Shown: positions 49,401 through 57,524 of the stretch, in pieces
How positions within the stretch are numbered: position 1 is the first letter of the stretch
Layout of the letters: each line of letters opens with the position of its first letter
DNA from: an uncultured Clostridia bacterium
GTDB lineage: Bacteria; Bacillota; Clostridia; Oscillospirales; Acutalibacteraceae
Length of the DNA: 64,000 nt
Assembly (NCBI GenBank): GCA_947625785.1
Contig: CANQPS010000012.1
Span: 1-64,000, forward strand
Direction: 5' to 3'
Program-made: the position numbers and the translations under genes
The notes under the pieces: generated by a model
The model's input: only the letters and a program-made list of their open reading frames with translations
Told to the model about the DNA's origin: nothing
The model's database searches: none

Positions 49401-52257
49401 TTCTTCCGAAAAGACAATCTCGCAGGTCATAGAAAATGTTTCCGAAGATTATAATGTTGGATATACCTTCAGTGATACCGGATGGACCATTGATAAGATG
49501 GATAATAACCTTATCACTCAGATTTCACAAACATTTGTATTTGACGAGGATGATAAGAATATCTATATGATCTTTAGAGCAACTGACAGATCAAATAATA
49601 AAACAGCCGACAAAAACAGCGAAAAGTTTACTATTGATACTGTTAATCCTACAGTTGAAAAGTTTACTTTTGAGCCTGCCTCTGAGGATAACATTTTTGA
49701 GGTAACTGACTTCATAGAAGAACTAGAGTATGGCTATTACTTTAAGAAGTCATTTAATGCGGTGGTTACTGTTGATGATAAGATTCCGTCATCAGGTCTG
49801 GATAAAATTGTTTTCCGTCTTGTTGCTTATGAAAACGGAGAGATGGTTTCTGAACAATCTTATTCTGTGCCTGTTCAGAGCAAAAAAGCAACTTACCTGA
49901 TTCCCGAAGGTTTTAAAGGTCAGGTTTATGCTCAGGTATTTGACAGAGCAGTTAATAGGTCTTTTGAAGAAACCCCACAGGCATTTGTTGTTGATGAGAT
50001 TGTTCCGATTATTACAATAGAGCCTTTACCAGATAATAAGAATAAAACCGATATGGACGGCAATAAGCTTTACGCCGAATCAGTACAGTTCAGAGTTACT
50101 ATTACTGATGATAAATCCGGCTTGAGATCAGTTTCATATACTAAGAATTCTGAAAAAGACAGTTATAACGATATCGTAACCCAAATTGAGAATGTCACCG
50201 GTTATGATGTGGGTGATTCCATTGGAGATGGATGGCAAATCACGAAGATGGATAGAAATCTCATAACGGAAGTATCTCAGGTATTCTCATTCACTTCCGA
50301 TGACAACCATATTATCATGAATTATCGTGCGACAGACAGATCCATGAATACCTGTGATGTTAAAAAGAGCGAAAGCTTTACAATTGACACTACGGCACCT
50401 GTTATACGAGTTTCATGTCCTGAACCAATAAATGGTAAGTACTATAAGGGATCTGTAACATTCAACTTCAACATTACAGAGAGAAACTTTGATTCATCTC
50501 TTATGGAGAGAACTATAAAAGATTCCTTTAGATCAAACAACGATCTGCAAATATCTTATAGATCTTCAAGTAACACCGAACATACAGCTACAGTCACTTT
50601 CCCGGAGGGTGATTATCAGTTTACATATCGTGGTGAAGACAGAGGTGGTAACAAAGCACAAATTTATTATAATAGTAATGCTGATGCAGTTTCAGTTTTC
50701 AGCGATTCCTTTAATGTAGATGCTACAGCCCCTCAATTTACAACTAACTTCAACGATTTTATAGTAGACGGTAAAGATGAATATTACTTCAATACTGACA
50801 AAACTGTTGAGCTAACAGTAATAGAGCATAATTTCTACGCTTATGATATGGGAGTAACCCTTCAAAAGAAAGCATCAGGAAGTGGTCACACGAGTGATGG
50901 AGACGGATGGTATGAGATCGGAGGCTATTCTGGAGACTGGAAACAGGATGACTCTAATCCAGATCGTCACACATTATCTATTCCGATTAAAGATGATGCA
51001 ATTTATCGTGTAATTGTAAAACCAACTGACCGTGCAGGAAACGATGCTGCTACAATTCAAAGTTCTATTTTTGAAATTGACAAAACAGCACCCCATCTTG
51101 CAAGCCGCAATGGTGTGTCTTCAAATACCGAAGGTTTTGTAGTTTCTCCTTTTATAGATGTATACGATGAAAAACGCGAGGATGATCCTGCACCTTCTCT
51201 TAAATTTGATGACAGTAACTTTGATAGATTAGTTATTATGGCAACGGTATATAAGCCTAATTACATAAACGATAATCAAATTATCAGCATTGATAAAGAT
51301 GCTGTTTCAAATGAGTTGAGTAAGACAATATATGACAAGGACTTTAGTCTTGATAAATATTTTGTTGATGATGGTGTTTATGTTTTCTCATTTGTAGCTT
51401 ATGATAAAGCTGGTAACTCATGCAAGGAAGTAAATGATACATATTTCAGAATGGTAAGTACAGATATTCTTGCATACATTGCAAACAGTAATTTGAATGA
51501 TCGTTCAGGTTATTATTCATTAATGGATGAAAATCAAAGAGCGATAAGTAAAAAAGCATCTGATTTTACGGATTTGGATATTAGAATTATTACTAAATCT
51601 GAAGATAAGGATAGTTATGATATAATTATTCGTGATGAAAAAAATCAATATTCTACCAAAGAATACGCTACACTTTCTGATGAAAATATATCAAAAACAT
51701 CAGTGATAAAAACCATTCATCTTCCAGGAGCTTATTTCTCCGAAACTTTTAAGGATGACAGTTTAGATACAAGAATGTATCTATCAGTATACTATAAGGA
51801 TACTCCTTATGATCTGGCAACTATACATATTGATAACGAGAAACCATCAGCTACTTTACCTGACTATTTCCATAGCTGGAGCAATGTGATGTTTACAGAT
51901 AAAGTTGAAGTAACTCTTACCGGTGTTAGTGAAAAATTGGATATAAGCAAAACAAAAATTTATGAATGCCCAAGGGAAGGTGACCGAGTGGAGATTCAGT
52001 TAAATGATGCAAATTATGATGAATCTAGGAAAACTCTCACATTCACACTGTCAAAAGGCATACATCATATTGATATTTCACTTGTAGATGAAGCAGGAAA
52101 CGAATGGAATGTTGATAGAATAAGGTACTTTACTGTTGGTAATCTGTGGCTTTATGTTGGCATAGGACATCTTCTTGGAATTACGGCTATTGCGATTACA
52201 ATAGTCTTGATTAAAAAAAATAAAAGATCAAAAAGGAATGTAACTCAAGCATCGTAA
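43462..52257 (+). CDS. Giant Ig-like repeat surface protein, 2931 residues
   Basis: Largest gene in the window. A Sec signal peptide (RFLSVVCVASLLIPQGAIAA) is followed by many beta-sandwich modules of bacterial Ig/cadherin-like type, each with an ITDxxSGI or DNAGN signature (TVTDNLSGIRNIHV, AEDNAGNTETVVFDV). From about nt 47230 to 50400 four related units of 270-290 residues recur, marked by YGYYFKESFD, YRYFYKGPFS, YGYYFKEQMV and YGYYFKKSFN, each later with GFKGQ and FTIDT. A C-terminal membrane helix (LWLYVGIGHLLGITAIAITI) and a basic tail anchor it; there is no LPxTG. It is coupled by ATGA overlap to the T7SS membrane gene, so it may extend the secretion machinery outward or be an adhesin. 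Confidence 0.85.
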   Translation: MKYRKLRFLSVVCVASLLIPQGAIAAYSAGDGDPDTTSGYTQTEPKPITINDLSISVEEKQYDGNTNANVTITITPEDPDLLNGKDVTVQWTTATFDNKNTGKNKVVTISGLYLDGEDKDEFNLNIDGYLQVSTGVITERVIELIPNEDQPHYTTDNYPKIVPFTYDSNMIIDKGVKEEIQKNSIYIVFNGKYYYSLTNEEVNTEKVLTNNTNYKIQISSNSKLDVLVPDAPELNDAVLTPANGNVNILFYDELGFIANGKVNVKVSAQSKYNESLTYYIQSDENGYKEETLSDTSFSLDTFGDKDYRKVDIKCAVQGKANSGYSLLKYSFDNKSSENLIIDKEEPSEKNDNNLKLAADNKNQQICLSGTVCDEGSGIASISYNWERDKENREGQISDFKKGTKELNINSIPLFTYSELPDEKEVTITITDLAGNIKKFTLSCEDVGVEFAKPVIKSITLKNGEETELDKFLNILSFGIYSKNKDLTLEIKAAPAEFDIEKKNVIVSLLCKNDEGNTVIFNNQTKTAEEEVVLTFTIGDEAVADQLSVMIKNEYGSEEITTLREALKSIHSNGDNPQWGDSTPDTDNSDKWVFDHSKPELKIDLDEAYDNRYYIDSTTEIINITVTDNLSGIRNIHVYNQSTLDYIISDGNGKEVLLSDENGINYTVSSIDENSITIVDTDGNEDKIALQKVDSSPGENVTEYEISTRNKYFITNSENFVLTGIRTKIEGFDLIAKDESDVKHYYPIKSKGMEIDPDEEIVFKDDTTVLFKVPVDNLISGNNNLFVTAEDNAGNTETVVFDVYLVEDTPEGELSLVVPKTAKIDGEEWILEKEILDYIEEQSNFDKPKASVKLSLKNDTNGINYIDVTVNGISVYNKSNTHFSHDLSDDIESNNGILIIELDNNTLSKLINTNDYKNNNVIQLHATIKTSISNSLSQEMDSEVYVDKENPQIGTFKISKTNDSIQDVIHILTFGIFCNNGVKVSTDVTDAANDVGVESVRFYDLNGNEFTDVKQDEQNSNSYYIILPGNAQVYQTGIKVVAIDKLGNTSTQSLDTSNVKAEDGNLEANLILIEKYAPVSIINMPAPTFDLNGDNWFNSADQNISLIVTDTLFGANNNSGIRAISVTVNEKPIGTAKSGSYKKITADGEDTEESNKLITDSVSTQSKIIEAEYTFSIYDLIEIADANDGNYEFSVQAVDNAGNVSTESVTFYRDITSPTVTDFRFSNPLQSENEKEKTEPGEMNGITIDQDKNIVKTDYGYYFKESFDLTVYAEDNNASSGLASVTLTLVDYTDGNAVRRESETKNCTYDTEGNVIFPSFTIESGFKGMILAEITDNTGNVSKEQSPRGFVSDNECPEIEISKVNQPLQGVSGNDNEDLYTNDAEFTVTITDTKSGLKSINFETNSETHNYDSVRGKLEAEDLDNYYTDAANRRYNIVEGSDYPEIGETGWKVTKTDLNVVTQIQKTFKYGDIVDTVNQYQDGNVHYFDDKNIVLTFDVFDNSNNNTTKSTTPFTIDRANPEINKISLNSFDGTKEVVFTDNNEFEYRYFYKGPFSVTAQVSDPSPSSGLNKMDYRFVTYNADGEVTNDDASVKDIKINSGKTENVQIPDTFTKGQIFVKAYDNTLENISEEKGIYGVVIDYAAPIITIYQLPSTNEKNNAVDDDGNILYNDPKKVSFRVTIEDTESGIKNIHYLKSSEKTVGLAETETSVDVSNPAYIIDSTIGNAENASDWTIEAMDHNLVTKVSRVFTFNEDDKNIQFSFKATDQSGNTSNEETSQSFTIDTAAPSVTDISFSIKTADNISGVKPEEFIEKLEYGYYFKEQMVINASCEDSRPSSGLKMMSFRFVPYRDGEQIEQSEYAEPKKSDVNDFVVSKKVVNGKAACIVEKGFKGQIFITAYDYAAFYYDINTSEEITTQAFVIEDNAPEIKIAELPETALVDDLGNKLYTGKVSFKVTITDTEAGLREVTYVHRSDNIKEINSSEKTISQVIENVSEDYNVGYTFSDTGWTIDKMDNNLITQISQTFVFDEDDKNIYMIFRATDRSNNKTADKNSEKFTIDTVNPTVEKFTFEPASEDNIFEVTDFIEELEYGYYFKKSFNAVVTVDDKIPSSGLDKIVFRLVAYENGEMVSEQSYSVPVQSKKATYLIPEGFKGQVYAQVFDRAVNRSFEETPQAFVVDEIVPIITIEPLPDNKNKTDMDGNKLYAESVQFRVTITDDKSGLRSVSYTKNSEKDSYNDIVTQIENVTGYDVGDSIGDGWQITKMDRNLITEVSQVFSFTSDDNHIIMNYRATDRSMNTCDVKKSESFTIDTTAPVIRVSCPEPINGKYYKGSVTFNFNITERNFDSSLMERTIKDSFRSNNDLQISYRSSSNTEHTATVTFPEGDYQFTYRGEDRGGNKAQIYYNSNADAVSVFSDSFNVDATAPQFTTNFNDFIVDGKDEYYFNTDKTVELTVIEHNFYAYDMGVTLQKKASGSGHTSDGDGWYEIGGYSGDWKQDDSNPDRHTLSIPIKDDAIYRVIVKPTDRAGNDAATIQSSIFEIDKTAPHLASRNGVSSNTEGFVVSPFIDVYDEKREDDPAPSLKFDDSNFDRLVIMATVYKPNYINDNQIISIDKDAVSNELSKTIYDKDFSLDKYFVDDGVYVFSFVAYDKAGNSCKEVNDTYFRMVSTDILAYIANSNLNDRSGYYSLMDENQRAISKKASDFTDLDIRIITKSEDKDSYDIIIRDEKNQYSTKEYATLSDENISKTSVIKTIHLPGAYFSETFKDDSLDTRMYLSVYYKDTPYDLATIHIDNEKPSATLPDYFHSWSNVMFTDKVEVTLTGVSEKLDISKTKIYECPREGDRVEIQLNDANYDESRKTLTFTLSKGIHHIDISLVDEAGNEWNVDRIRYFTVGNLWLYVGIGHLLGITAIAITIVLIKKNKRSKRNVTQAS

Positions 52258-52612
52258 TTTGAACAATTGTGTTGAGTTTAATGCTATTAATAATGCACTG
52301 TTTGATAGAGCAGATAGACATAACCTTAATGTTTACTCAATCTATATCAATACAGGAAATTATCCTGAACTATGTCTTAATTGTCAAGATATATATAGCG
52401 ATTTTGTCAACTTTATTGATGAGGGTAACAGCACATTTGTTGCAAGTTCTGTTACATACAGGTCATTTATACCCGCTAAACATACATTTTATACATCAAT
52501 TTTTAATTCTAAATTATTCTTTATTATATTGAGTGCATTAAAAAATTCAAATAGAATAAAAATAAACAATTTAAATATAATAATATATTACAAAATTTGG
52601 TAAATTTTTACG
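52258..52612 (+). other. AT-rich gap after the giant protein gene
   Basis: The frame 52259-52603 (TTG, 114 residues) is open but has no ribosome site and unusual composition, so I do not call it a gene; it may be a decayed remnant. No terminator is obvious after the giant gene. Confidence 0.35.
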
Positions 52613-52641
52613 TTGACATCAATTAGAAATTGTTGTATTAT
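52613..52641 (+). promoter_or_regulatory. Strong sigma-A promoter of the small peptide gene
   Basis: TTGACA (52613-52618) and TATTAT (52636-52641), spacing exactly 17 bp. ACATCAAT (52616-52623) and its inverted copy ATTGATGT (52649-52656) bracket the -10 and start site, an operator-like arrangement. The peptide ATG lies about 40 bases after the predicted start. Confidence 0.75.
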
Positions 52642-52687
52642 AGTGAACATTGATGTTGACGAAAAAATTACTAAAGGTTTGGTGGTT

Positions 52688-52786
52688 ATGAAGTTGAGAA
52701 ACAAATTAGCGACAACACTTCTTTCATTAACCGAATATGTACAAAATGAAAACTTTGGTGTAAAACTCAACTTTAAATTTAAATAA
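52688..52786 (+). CDS. 32-residue cationic peptide
   Basis: ATG 52688 to TAA 52786 encodes MKLRNKLATTLLSLTEY followed by VQNENFGVKLNFKFK. The first half looks like a leader (Lys/Arg then a hydrophobic stretch LATTLLSL), the second is basic and aromatic. GGTTTGGTGG precedes the start, though the spacing is short. Its own strong promoter and a hairpin right after it make a complete small transcription unit beside an ABC exporter and an Agr-like two-component system, so it may be a signal or antimicrobial peptide exported by the neighbours. It has no cysteine, so no lanthionine ring. I know no family match. Confidence 0.55.
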   Translation: MKLRNKLATTLLSLTEYVQNENFGVKLNFKFK

Positions 52787-52805
52787 GAAAATTAAAAAAA
52801 TACAT

Positions 52806-52832
52806 AAAGGGAAACGCAATTTGTTTCCCTTT
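52806..52832 (+). terminator. Stem-loop after the peptide gene
   Basis: AAAGGGAAAC (52806-52815) and GTTTCCCTTT (52823-52832) form a perfect 10-bp stem, the last arm ending in T4. It is A-rich on the left, so it may work in both directions. Confidence 0.65.
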
Positions 52833-52853
52833 TGTCGGTTTGGAGTTTTATAT

Positions 52854-53942
52854 ATGAAAGATAATCCATCAGAACAGAGTTTTGAATGTAATACATTTGG
52901 CAATCAGATACCCGAAACGGACAGTGAATTTAACATCAGCCCAAAACAGCGGAGAAAAAAGATTTTTGTGGAAGTTGTTGTAATTGCAATAATCGCAGTT
53001 TCCTTTAATGCAGTTTTTATGGCACTGATTGAAAATAATATTTATAGGATTGAAATTTTTTCTTTAAGTGTTAATGCTGATTTTGTTTTATTTTTGGGTG
53101 TTGTCATTTTTATTTTCTTTCTCGTCTTTTGTATTAGAAAACAAGATAAGGTTATTTTAAAATCGTTGCTTTTATTTAGTGTTTTCTCTTTAATATGTGC
53201 ATTATCAGTTTTGATGAATAGTGAAATACTTTTTATTTTTTATATGACGGTTACCTTTATTTTTGCTGTTATTGCGATTCGGTCTTTTAACGGAATTCTC
53301 AAAAGGCTGTTTATTCCGTTTATGTCTGTTTTGTTTCTTTTGTCTGTTCTTAACGGATATTTGCAATTGTTCGCAGATTATTCCATTGACTTTTCTGCGG
53401 ATTACTTTTATATCTCATCACGGCAGATAACCCAAAATAAAGATGATGTCCATCATTATTCTTCGGGATTTTATTCAAGTGATTTTTTTGAAGGAATAGA
53501 GTTTGTTTCTGACTTATATATCATAAGTACTTATGAACAATTTGAAAGGCTTTTTTTGAGCAATAACGGCAGTTATTTTTGGGAAGCATTAAATGAAAAT
53601 AAAGATGTTATAGGCAAATCTTTTGCTGATATGATAAAAAAAACAGGAAAATATGATGAGGCGTTTTTTTCGGAATATGTTCTTATGCCTGTTTTTAAAC
53701 TTTCAGGGTATTCAGATATAAGTGTCGAAATTGATAAAGTTTCTTTTAGGGAAACAAAAAGAATTGTTGAAGGTCTATGTTATATCAATCAAACAAGAGG
53801 AACGGAAAGCGACAGTATAGAAACCGTTTGTATCTGTCTTATTCAAATGAAAAAAGCGGATATTCAAGACCTTTTATCCCAAATTTCGGGAAAAGGCAAT
53901 ATGCTTTCCGGCGGACAGGTTTCCATAACAAGTGTATTTTAA
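52854..53942 (+). CDS. Polytopic membrane protein beside the ABC exporter
   Basis: A 362-residue protein. After a 40-residue polar start come five to six membrane segments up to about residue 185 (VVVIAIIAVSFNAVFMALI, FVLFLGVVIFIFFLVFCI, LLLFSVFSLICALSVLM), and then a roughly 175-residue soluble domain containing FFEGIEFVSDLYIISTYEQ. ATG 52854 follows TTGGAG. No family is recognised. It may form the accessory or immunity part of the exporter operon, which starts 73 bases later. Confidence 0.6.
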   Translation: MKDNPSEQSFECNTFGNQIPETDSEFNISPKQRRKKIFVEVVVIAIIAVSFNAVFMALIENNIYRIEIFSLSVNADFVLFLGVVIFIFFLVFCIRKQDKVILKSLLLFSVFSLICALSVLMNSEILFIFYMTVTFIFAVIAIRSFNGILKRLFIPFMSVLFLLSVLNGYLQLFADYSIDFSADYFYISSRQITQNKDDVHHYSSGFYSSDFFEGIEFVSDLYIISTYEQFERLFLSNNGSYFWEALNENKDVIGKSFADMIKKTGKYDEAFFSEYVLMPVFKLSGYSDISVEIDKVSFRETKRIVEGLCYINQTRGTESDSIETVCICLIQMKKADIQDLLSQISGKGNMLSGGQVSITSVF

Positions 53943-54015
53943 TATTCATATTATAAAAACATTTGGGTGCGAATAGAGAGATACATATTATCCAAACCGC
54001 AAAGGAGAATTGTAA

Positions 54016-55266
54016 TTGAAAAAATTATATATTTTTATGGCTTTATCTGTGGTTGTATCTATTGTTTTAGGTGTGTCAGTTACCTTTGATATGATAACAT
54101 TGCAGGAAAGCACAGCGTATTTTAACAATGTTGAACAAACCAAAAAAGATATAGATGAATTTAACAAATGGGGCATTTATGACTATACTCTCATATCTGC
54201 TTACCTCTATAATGTAAACGAAGAAGATAGTTCCCAATTAGTGGAGAAAGTTGACAAGGCTATTAAAGAAGAAAGCAAAGATTATTTGGGTATGCTTTAC
54301 AAGCAGTCAGACAACTTATCAATAACCATTGTTCCAAAGAATTCGGATAAAGAAAGTGAAAGACAGTATAAAGCAAATAATGGAACAGTTGTCGGTTATG
54401 AGCAGTGTTTTTCAACAAATACACCTTTGGTTCTTGAAGATACTTATAAAAATATGAGTATTTATAATGAATTTGATAAAGATATTATGTGCGAAAGCTA
54501 TACAATTGACCAACAAATTCCTATTTATATTTCAAGTGCGGTTAAGGAAAAATACAATTTAAATGAGTACGCTGACGGTGTTATAGCTATATATAACAAA
54601 GATACAAACAAATTTGATACAATTACATTAAATTGTAAGATTATCGGTATAGAGGACAAGCCCTCGTTTTCTATGAATAAATTAAGTATGGATACCCGTT
54701 GGGAAATTGCCATACCTTTTATTACAAATGCTGATGGTACATATCTGATTTCAAATGACAATATTTCAAGAACTTTTGTTTTTCAAGAAGATATGGAGAA
54801 TTATTCCGAAATAGAAAGAATTATTTCAAAATATGCACTTATTGAAGGATTTGCTGTCGGAGATATAAAAATTATAAATACATATTCCGAACAAATGTCG
54901 GAGTGTCCCCGTTATACAGTTGAAATTATTCTCTCCTATATTATTTTGGCTTTTGCTGTTGTTTTGGCGGTAACATTTTTCTCTGTAATTTATAATAAGC
55001 TATGGAATTATACAGAAATAAAAAAGTCACTCGTAATTATATGTGCTGTTGTGAATATATTGGTTTTTCTTATTTTTACGGTATTTAATTATCGTATTGA
55101 AATTTCAAATGAATTCTTTGGAAATTTTGCTATCCCAAGTGCAGCATTTGGAGAGCATTTTGTTTTGTGGGGATGTGTAATTTTTGCCGGTGTTACTGTA
55201 ATATTAACAACGGCTGTTATATGGATACAAAGATTGTGCCGAAAAAGGGGTGATACTGTAAATTGA
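54016..55266 (+). CDS. FtsX/MacB-like permease 1
   Basis: A 416-residue protein with the FtsX plan: an N-terminal membrane anchor (IFMALSVVVSIVLGVSVTF), an extracellular domain of about 280 residues, then three C-terminal membrane helices (IILSYIILAFAVVLAVTFFS, LVIICAVVNILVFLIFTVF, FVLWGCVIFAGVTVILTTAV). TTG 54016 lies 8 bases after AAGGAGA. It is one of three such permeases followed by a single ATPase; these exporters handle peptides or lipoproteins and need both half-permeases plus ATPase. The stop overlaps the next start (TTGA). Confidence 0.75.
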   Translation: MKKLYIFMALSVVVSIVLGVSVTFDMITLQESTAYFNNVEQTKKDIDEFNKWGIYDYTLISAYLYNVNEEDSSQLVEKVDKAIKEESKDYLGMLYKQSDNLSITIVPKNSDKESERQYKANNGTVVGYEQCFSTNTPLVLEDTYKNMSIYNEFDKDIMCESYTIDQQIPIYISSAVKEKYNLNEYADGVIAIYNKDTNKFDTITLNCKIIGIEDKPSFSMNKLSMDTRWEIAIPFITNADGTYLISNDNISRTFVFQEDMENYSEIERIISKYALIEGFAVGDIKIINTYSEQMSECPRYTVEIILSYIILAFAVVLAVTFFSVIYNKLWNYTEIKKSLVIICAVVNILVFLIFTVFNYRIEISNEFFGNFAIPSAAFGEHFVLWGCVIFAGVTVILTTAVIWIQRLCRKRGDTVN

Positions 55267-56324
55267 TATTACAGAACCTAAAATCTTTTATTACAAAGAG
55301 AAAAAGTATTTTTATATTTTTTATATTGGCACAAATCGTTACTTTGATTGGTGTTTTTATTACATATAATTATATGGAGCAGGAAGTTTCCACACAAAAG
55401 TCCTATTATGATGATATGAGAACTTATACAGTTATGCTCTCTAATTCAAAAGATATAGATAAAAAGTTATCGGATATTTTGAAACAATATGATGGTATAC
55501 AGCATATCAAAACAGTTTCGTATGAAGGTGAATATATTGTCTATGGGGAATATTATGGAAAATCAGGAAAAGAGTTTACCGTTAATTTAGGTGATAACCT
55601 TTCAGAATCCGACATAACAAGCGGAAATAAAAATATACTTATTCCTGATAAAGCGTTTATTTATGAGGAAACTACATTATCAGATTTAAAAATTGGTGAT
55701 ACTTATAATCTAAACGGTATTGCATATAAAATTATCGGGTTGACAATGGACGGCTGTTTTTATATTCCGTTTAATTCTATGGAAGAAGAAAATAAAAATC
55801 AGATTATGGGTGTATGTGTTACAACAAACAAAGAACTGAGTCTATCAGAGGCTGAACAACTGACAAATATATTGTCCAATATTTTTGAGGACTCTGTTAT
55901 TACACCGCCGCAAGGAGAATACGGCAGTGAATTTAATACCTTTAAGATGTTTGTATTTTTTGTTATTCTTTTGTTATGCTTGGGTATATTTAATCTGTCA
56001 TATCTCTATATTTTTATTCTTGAACAAAGAAAAAAACAGTATGCTGTTTTTCAAATCTGTGGTTGTACAAAGTTGAGAGGGGCATTGATTTATTTGGCGG
56101 AAATTCTTATTCTTTCCATTATAGCTTATTTGGCGGCATTGCTTCTGTTCAGATTTGTTGTACTGCCGTTTGTTATTGTTATGGACAGTATGACTTTTTT
56201 GGCGATGTCCGGTCAGTCTTATATTTTGCTGTTTATATTTTATATTCTGATTATGCTTTTAATTTTTCTGCCGTGTATTGTCAGATATACCTCAAAATCA
56301 GCCGTATTGCAATATAAAAGTTAA
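55263..56324 (+). CDS. FtsX/MacB-like permease 2
   Basis: A 353-residue FtsX-like permease: N-terminal helix (SIFIFFILAQIVTLIGVFIT), MacB-like periplasmic-type domain, and three C-terminal helices (MFVFFVILLLCLGIFNLSYL, LIYLAEILILSIIAYLAAL, LLFIFYILIMLLIFLPCI) separated by the short charged EQRKKQYAVFQICGCTK loop that contacts the ATPase. TTG start overlaps the previous stop by four bases. It is shorter than permease 1 in its external domain. Confidence 0.8.
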   Translation: MILQNLKSFITKRKSIFIFFILAQIVTLIGVFITYNYMEQEVSTQKSYYDDMRTYTVMLSNSKDIDKKLSDILKQYDGIQHIKTVSYEGEYIVYGEYYGKSGKEFTVNLGDNLSESDITSGNKNILIPDKAFIYEETTLSDLKIGDTYNLNGIAYKIIGLTMDGCFYIPFNSMEEENKNQIMGVCVTTNKELSLSEAEQLTNILSNIFEDSVITPPQGEYGSEFNTFKMFVFFVILLLCLGIFNLSYLYIFILEQRKKQYAVFQICGCTKLRGALIYLAEILILSIIAYLAALLLFRFVVLPFVIVMDSMTFLAMSGQSYILLFIFYILIMLLIFLPCIVRYTSKSAVLQYKS

Positions 56325-56336
56325 GGGGGAGTCAAA

Positions 56337-57521
56337 ATGTATTTAACCTACGGTTTTCATATCTTCTCCAAAAACTTGGCTGCCAACATTATTTTGATTG
56401 TCCAGCTTACAATCTCAATTATTTTAATGAACATTACCTTAGGGCTTTATAACGAGGCTTATTCAAAATTAGATGTTTTATATGGTTTTGATTCGGATAC
56501 AGTTTATCAGAGTTTTGCTGAACAATATCGGCTGACATTTAATGAAGATTTTGAAGCCTACGAAGAAGCATTATCCCTTTCCGAAAATGTAAAATTAGAG
56601 CCGATTATGAACGGCGGGGCAGAATTTGACGGTTGTTATTTGTCTTTCTGTGCTTATGGCAGTCATACATCACATTCAATGCGTTTGCCCATAACATCGG
56701 GTGTATGGTACGATGCGGCTGAAAAGGCAGATGGTTGTATCAATACAGTTGTTTTGGGAAGTTCCAAGTATCATATCGGAGAAATTTATACCATAACCGT
56801 ATATAATTATATGACAGGTCAGTCAAAAGATTTTAAGTTTAAAATTACGGGTCTTATTGATGAAAAAACGGGCGTTGTTTTAGGGTATCAAAGTTCAAAT
56901 TTTATGAGTGTCAAGACTATGTTTGAAGTTTTTGACAGAGAAGAAAGCGGTACTGATGCACTTTTTCTTTTTAACTATGAAGATGAGGGTATTTCAGATT
57001 ATCTCAGCTGCGGAGTTTTTCTGTTCGCCTATGCCAATAACGGCAGTATAAGTGATGAGGATATGTCAAAGCTGAAAAACTTTGGATACACATTTACAAT
57101 AGATGAAATTATTGATAACACAAAAAACGACCTTCAATCAGAAATACATTCCGTCTTTCCGCTTGCGGTCAGTTTAACATTTATTGGTATTGTAGGAATC
57201 CTTTGTCTGATTATATTGAATACGCTGAAGTGCCGAAAAACATTTGCTGTTTATTATATATGCGGTATGCGTTGGAAAGACTGCATAAAGATTATTATTG
57301 GGCAAATTCTGTGCATTTTTATAGGCAGTCTTTTTCTGACAGTGATTGCAGGCGTTTTTATGTTTGTTACAAATGCGTTTGCCGAAACGCACCTACTTAT
57401 CCAGTGGAATAATTTATTCCTAACACTGGGACTTTTTGCGATGGTTTTTGTTGTGTCGCTGATTACGGCAAAATGTATGTTGTCAAACACAAGTCCCGTT
57501 ACAGATTTAAAAAAGGAGTAA
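56337..57521 (+). CDS. FtsX/MacB-like permease 3
   Basis: A 394-residue FtsX-like permease: a first helix (NLAANIILIVQLTISIILMN), a large external domain, then three C-terminal helices (VSLTFIGIVGILCLIILNTL, IIGQILCIFIGSLFLTVIAG, LFLTLGLFAMVFVVSLITAK) with the coupling loop KCRKTFAVYYICGMRWKDC. Permeases 2 and 3 share the conserved YxICGxxxxxC loop and are probably the working pair; permease 1 is more divergent. AAGGGGGAGTCAAA precedes ATG 56337, and the ATPase starts four bases after its stop. Confidence 0.82.
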   Translation: MYLTYGFHIFSKNLAANIILIVQLTISIILMNITLGLYNEAYSKLDVLYGFDSDTVYQSFAEQYRLTFNEDFEAYEEALSLSENVKLEPIMNGGAEFDGCYLSFCAYGSHTSHSMRLPITSGVWYDAAEKADGCINTVVLGSSKYHIGEIYTITVYNYMTGQSKDFKFKITGLIDEKTGVVLGYQSSNFMSVKTMFEVFDREESGTDALFLFNYEDEGISDYLSCGVFLFAYANNGSISDEDMSKLKNFGYTFTIDEIIDNTKNDLQSEIHSVFPLAVSLTFIGIVGILCLIILNTLKCRKTFAVYYICGMRWKDCIKIIIGQILCIFIGSLFLTVIAGVFMFVTNAFAETHLLIQWNNLFLTLGLFAMVFVVSLITAKCMLSNTSPVTDLKKE

Positions 57522-57524
57522 ATA

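Noticed and set aside
52259-52603. 114-codon frame after the giant surface protein
   Set aside because: TTG start without ribosome site, no homology I recognise, AT-driven composition.
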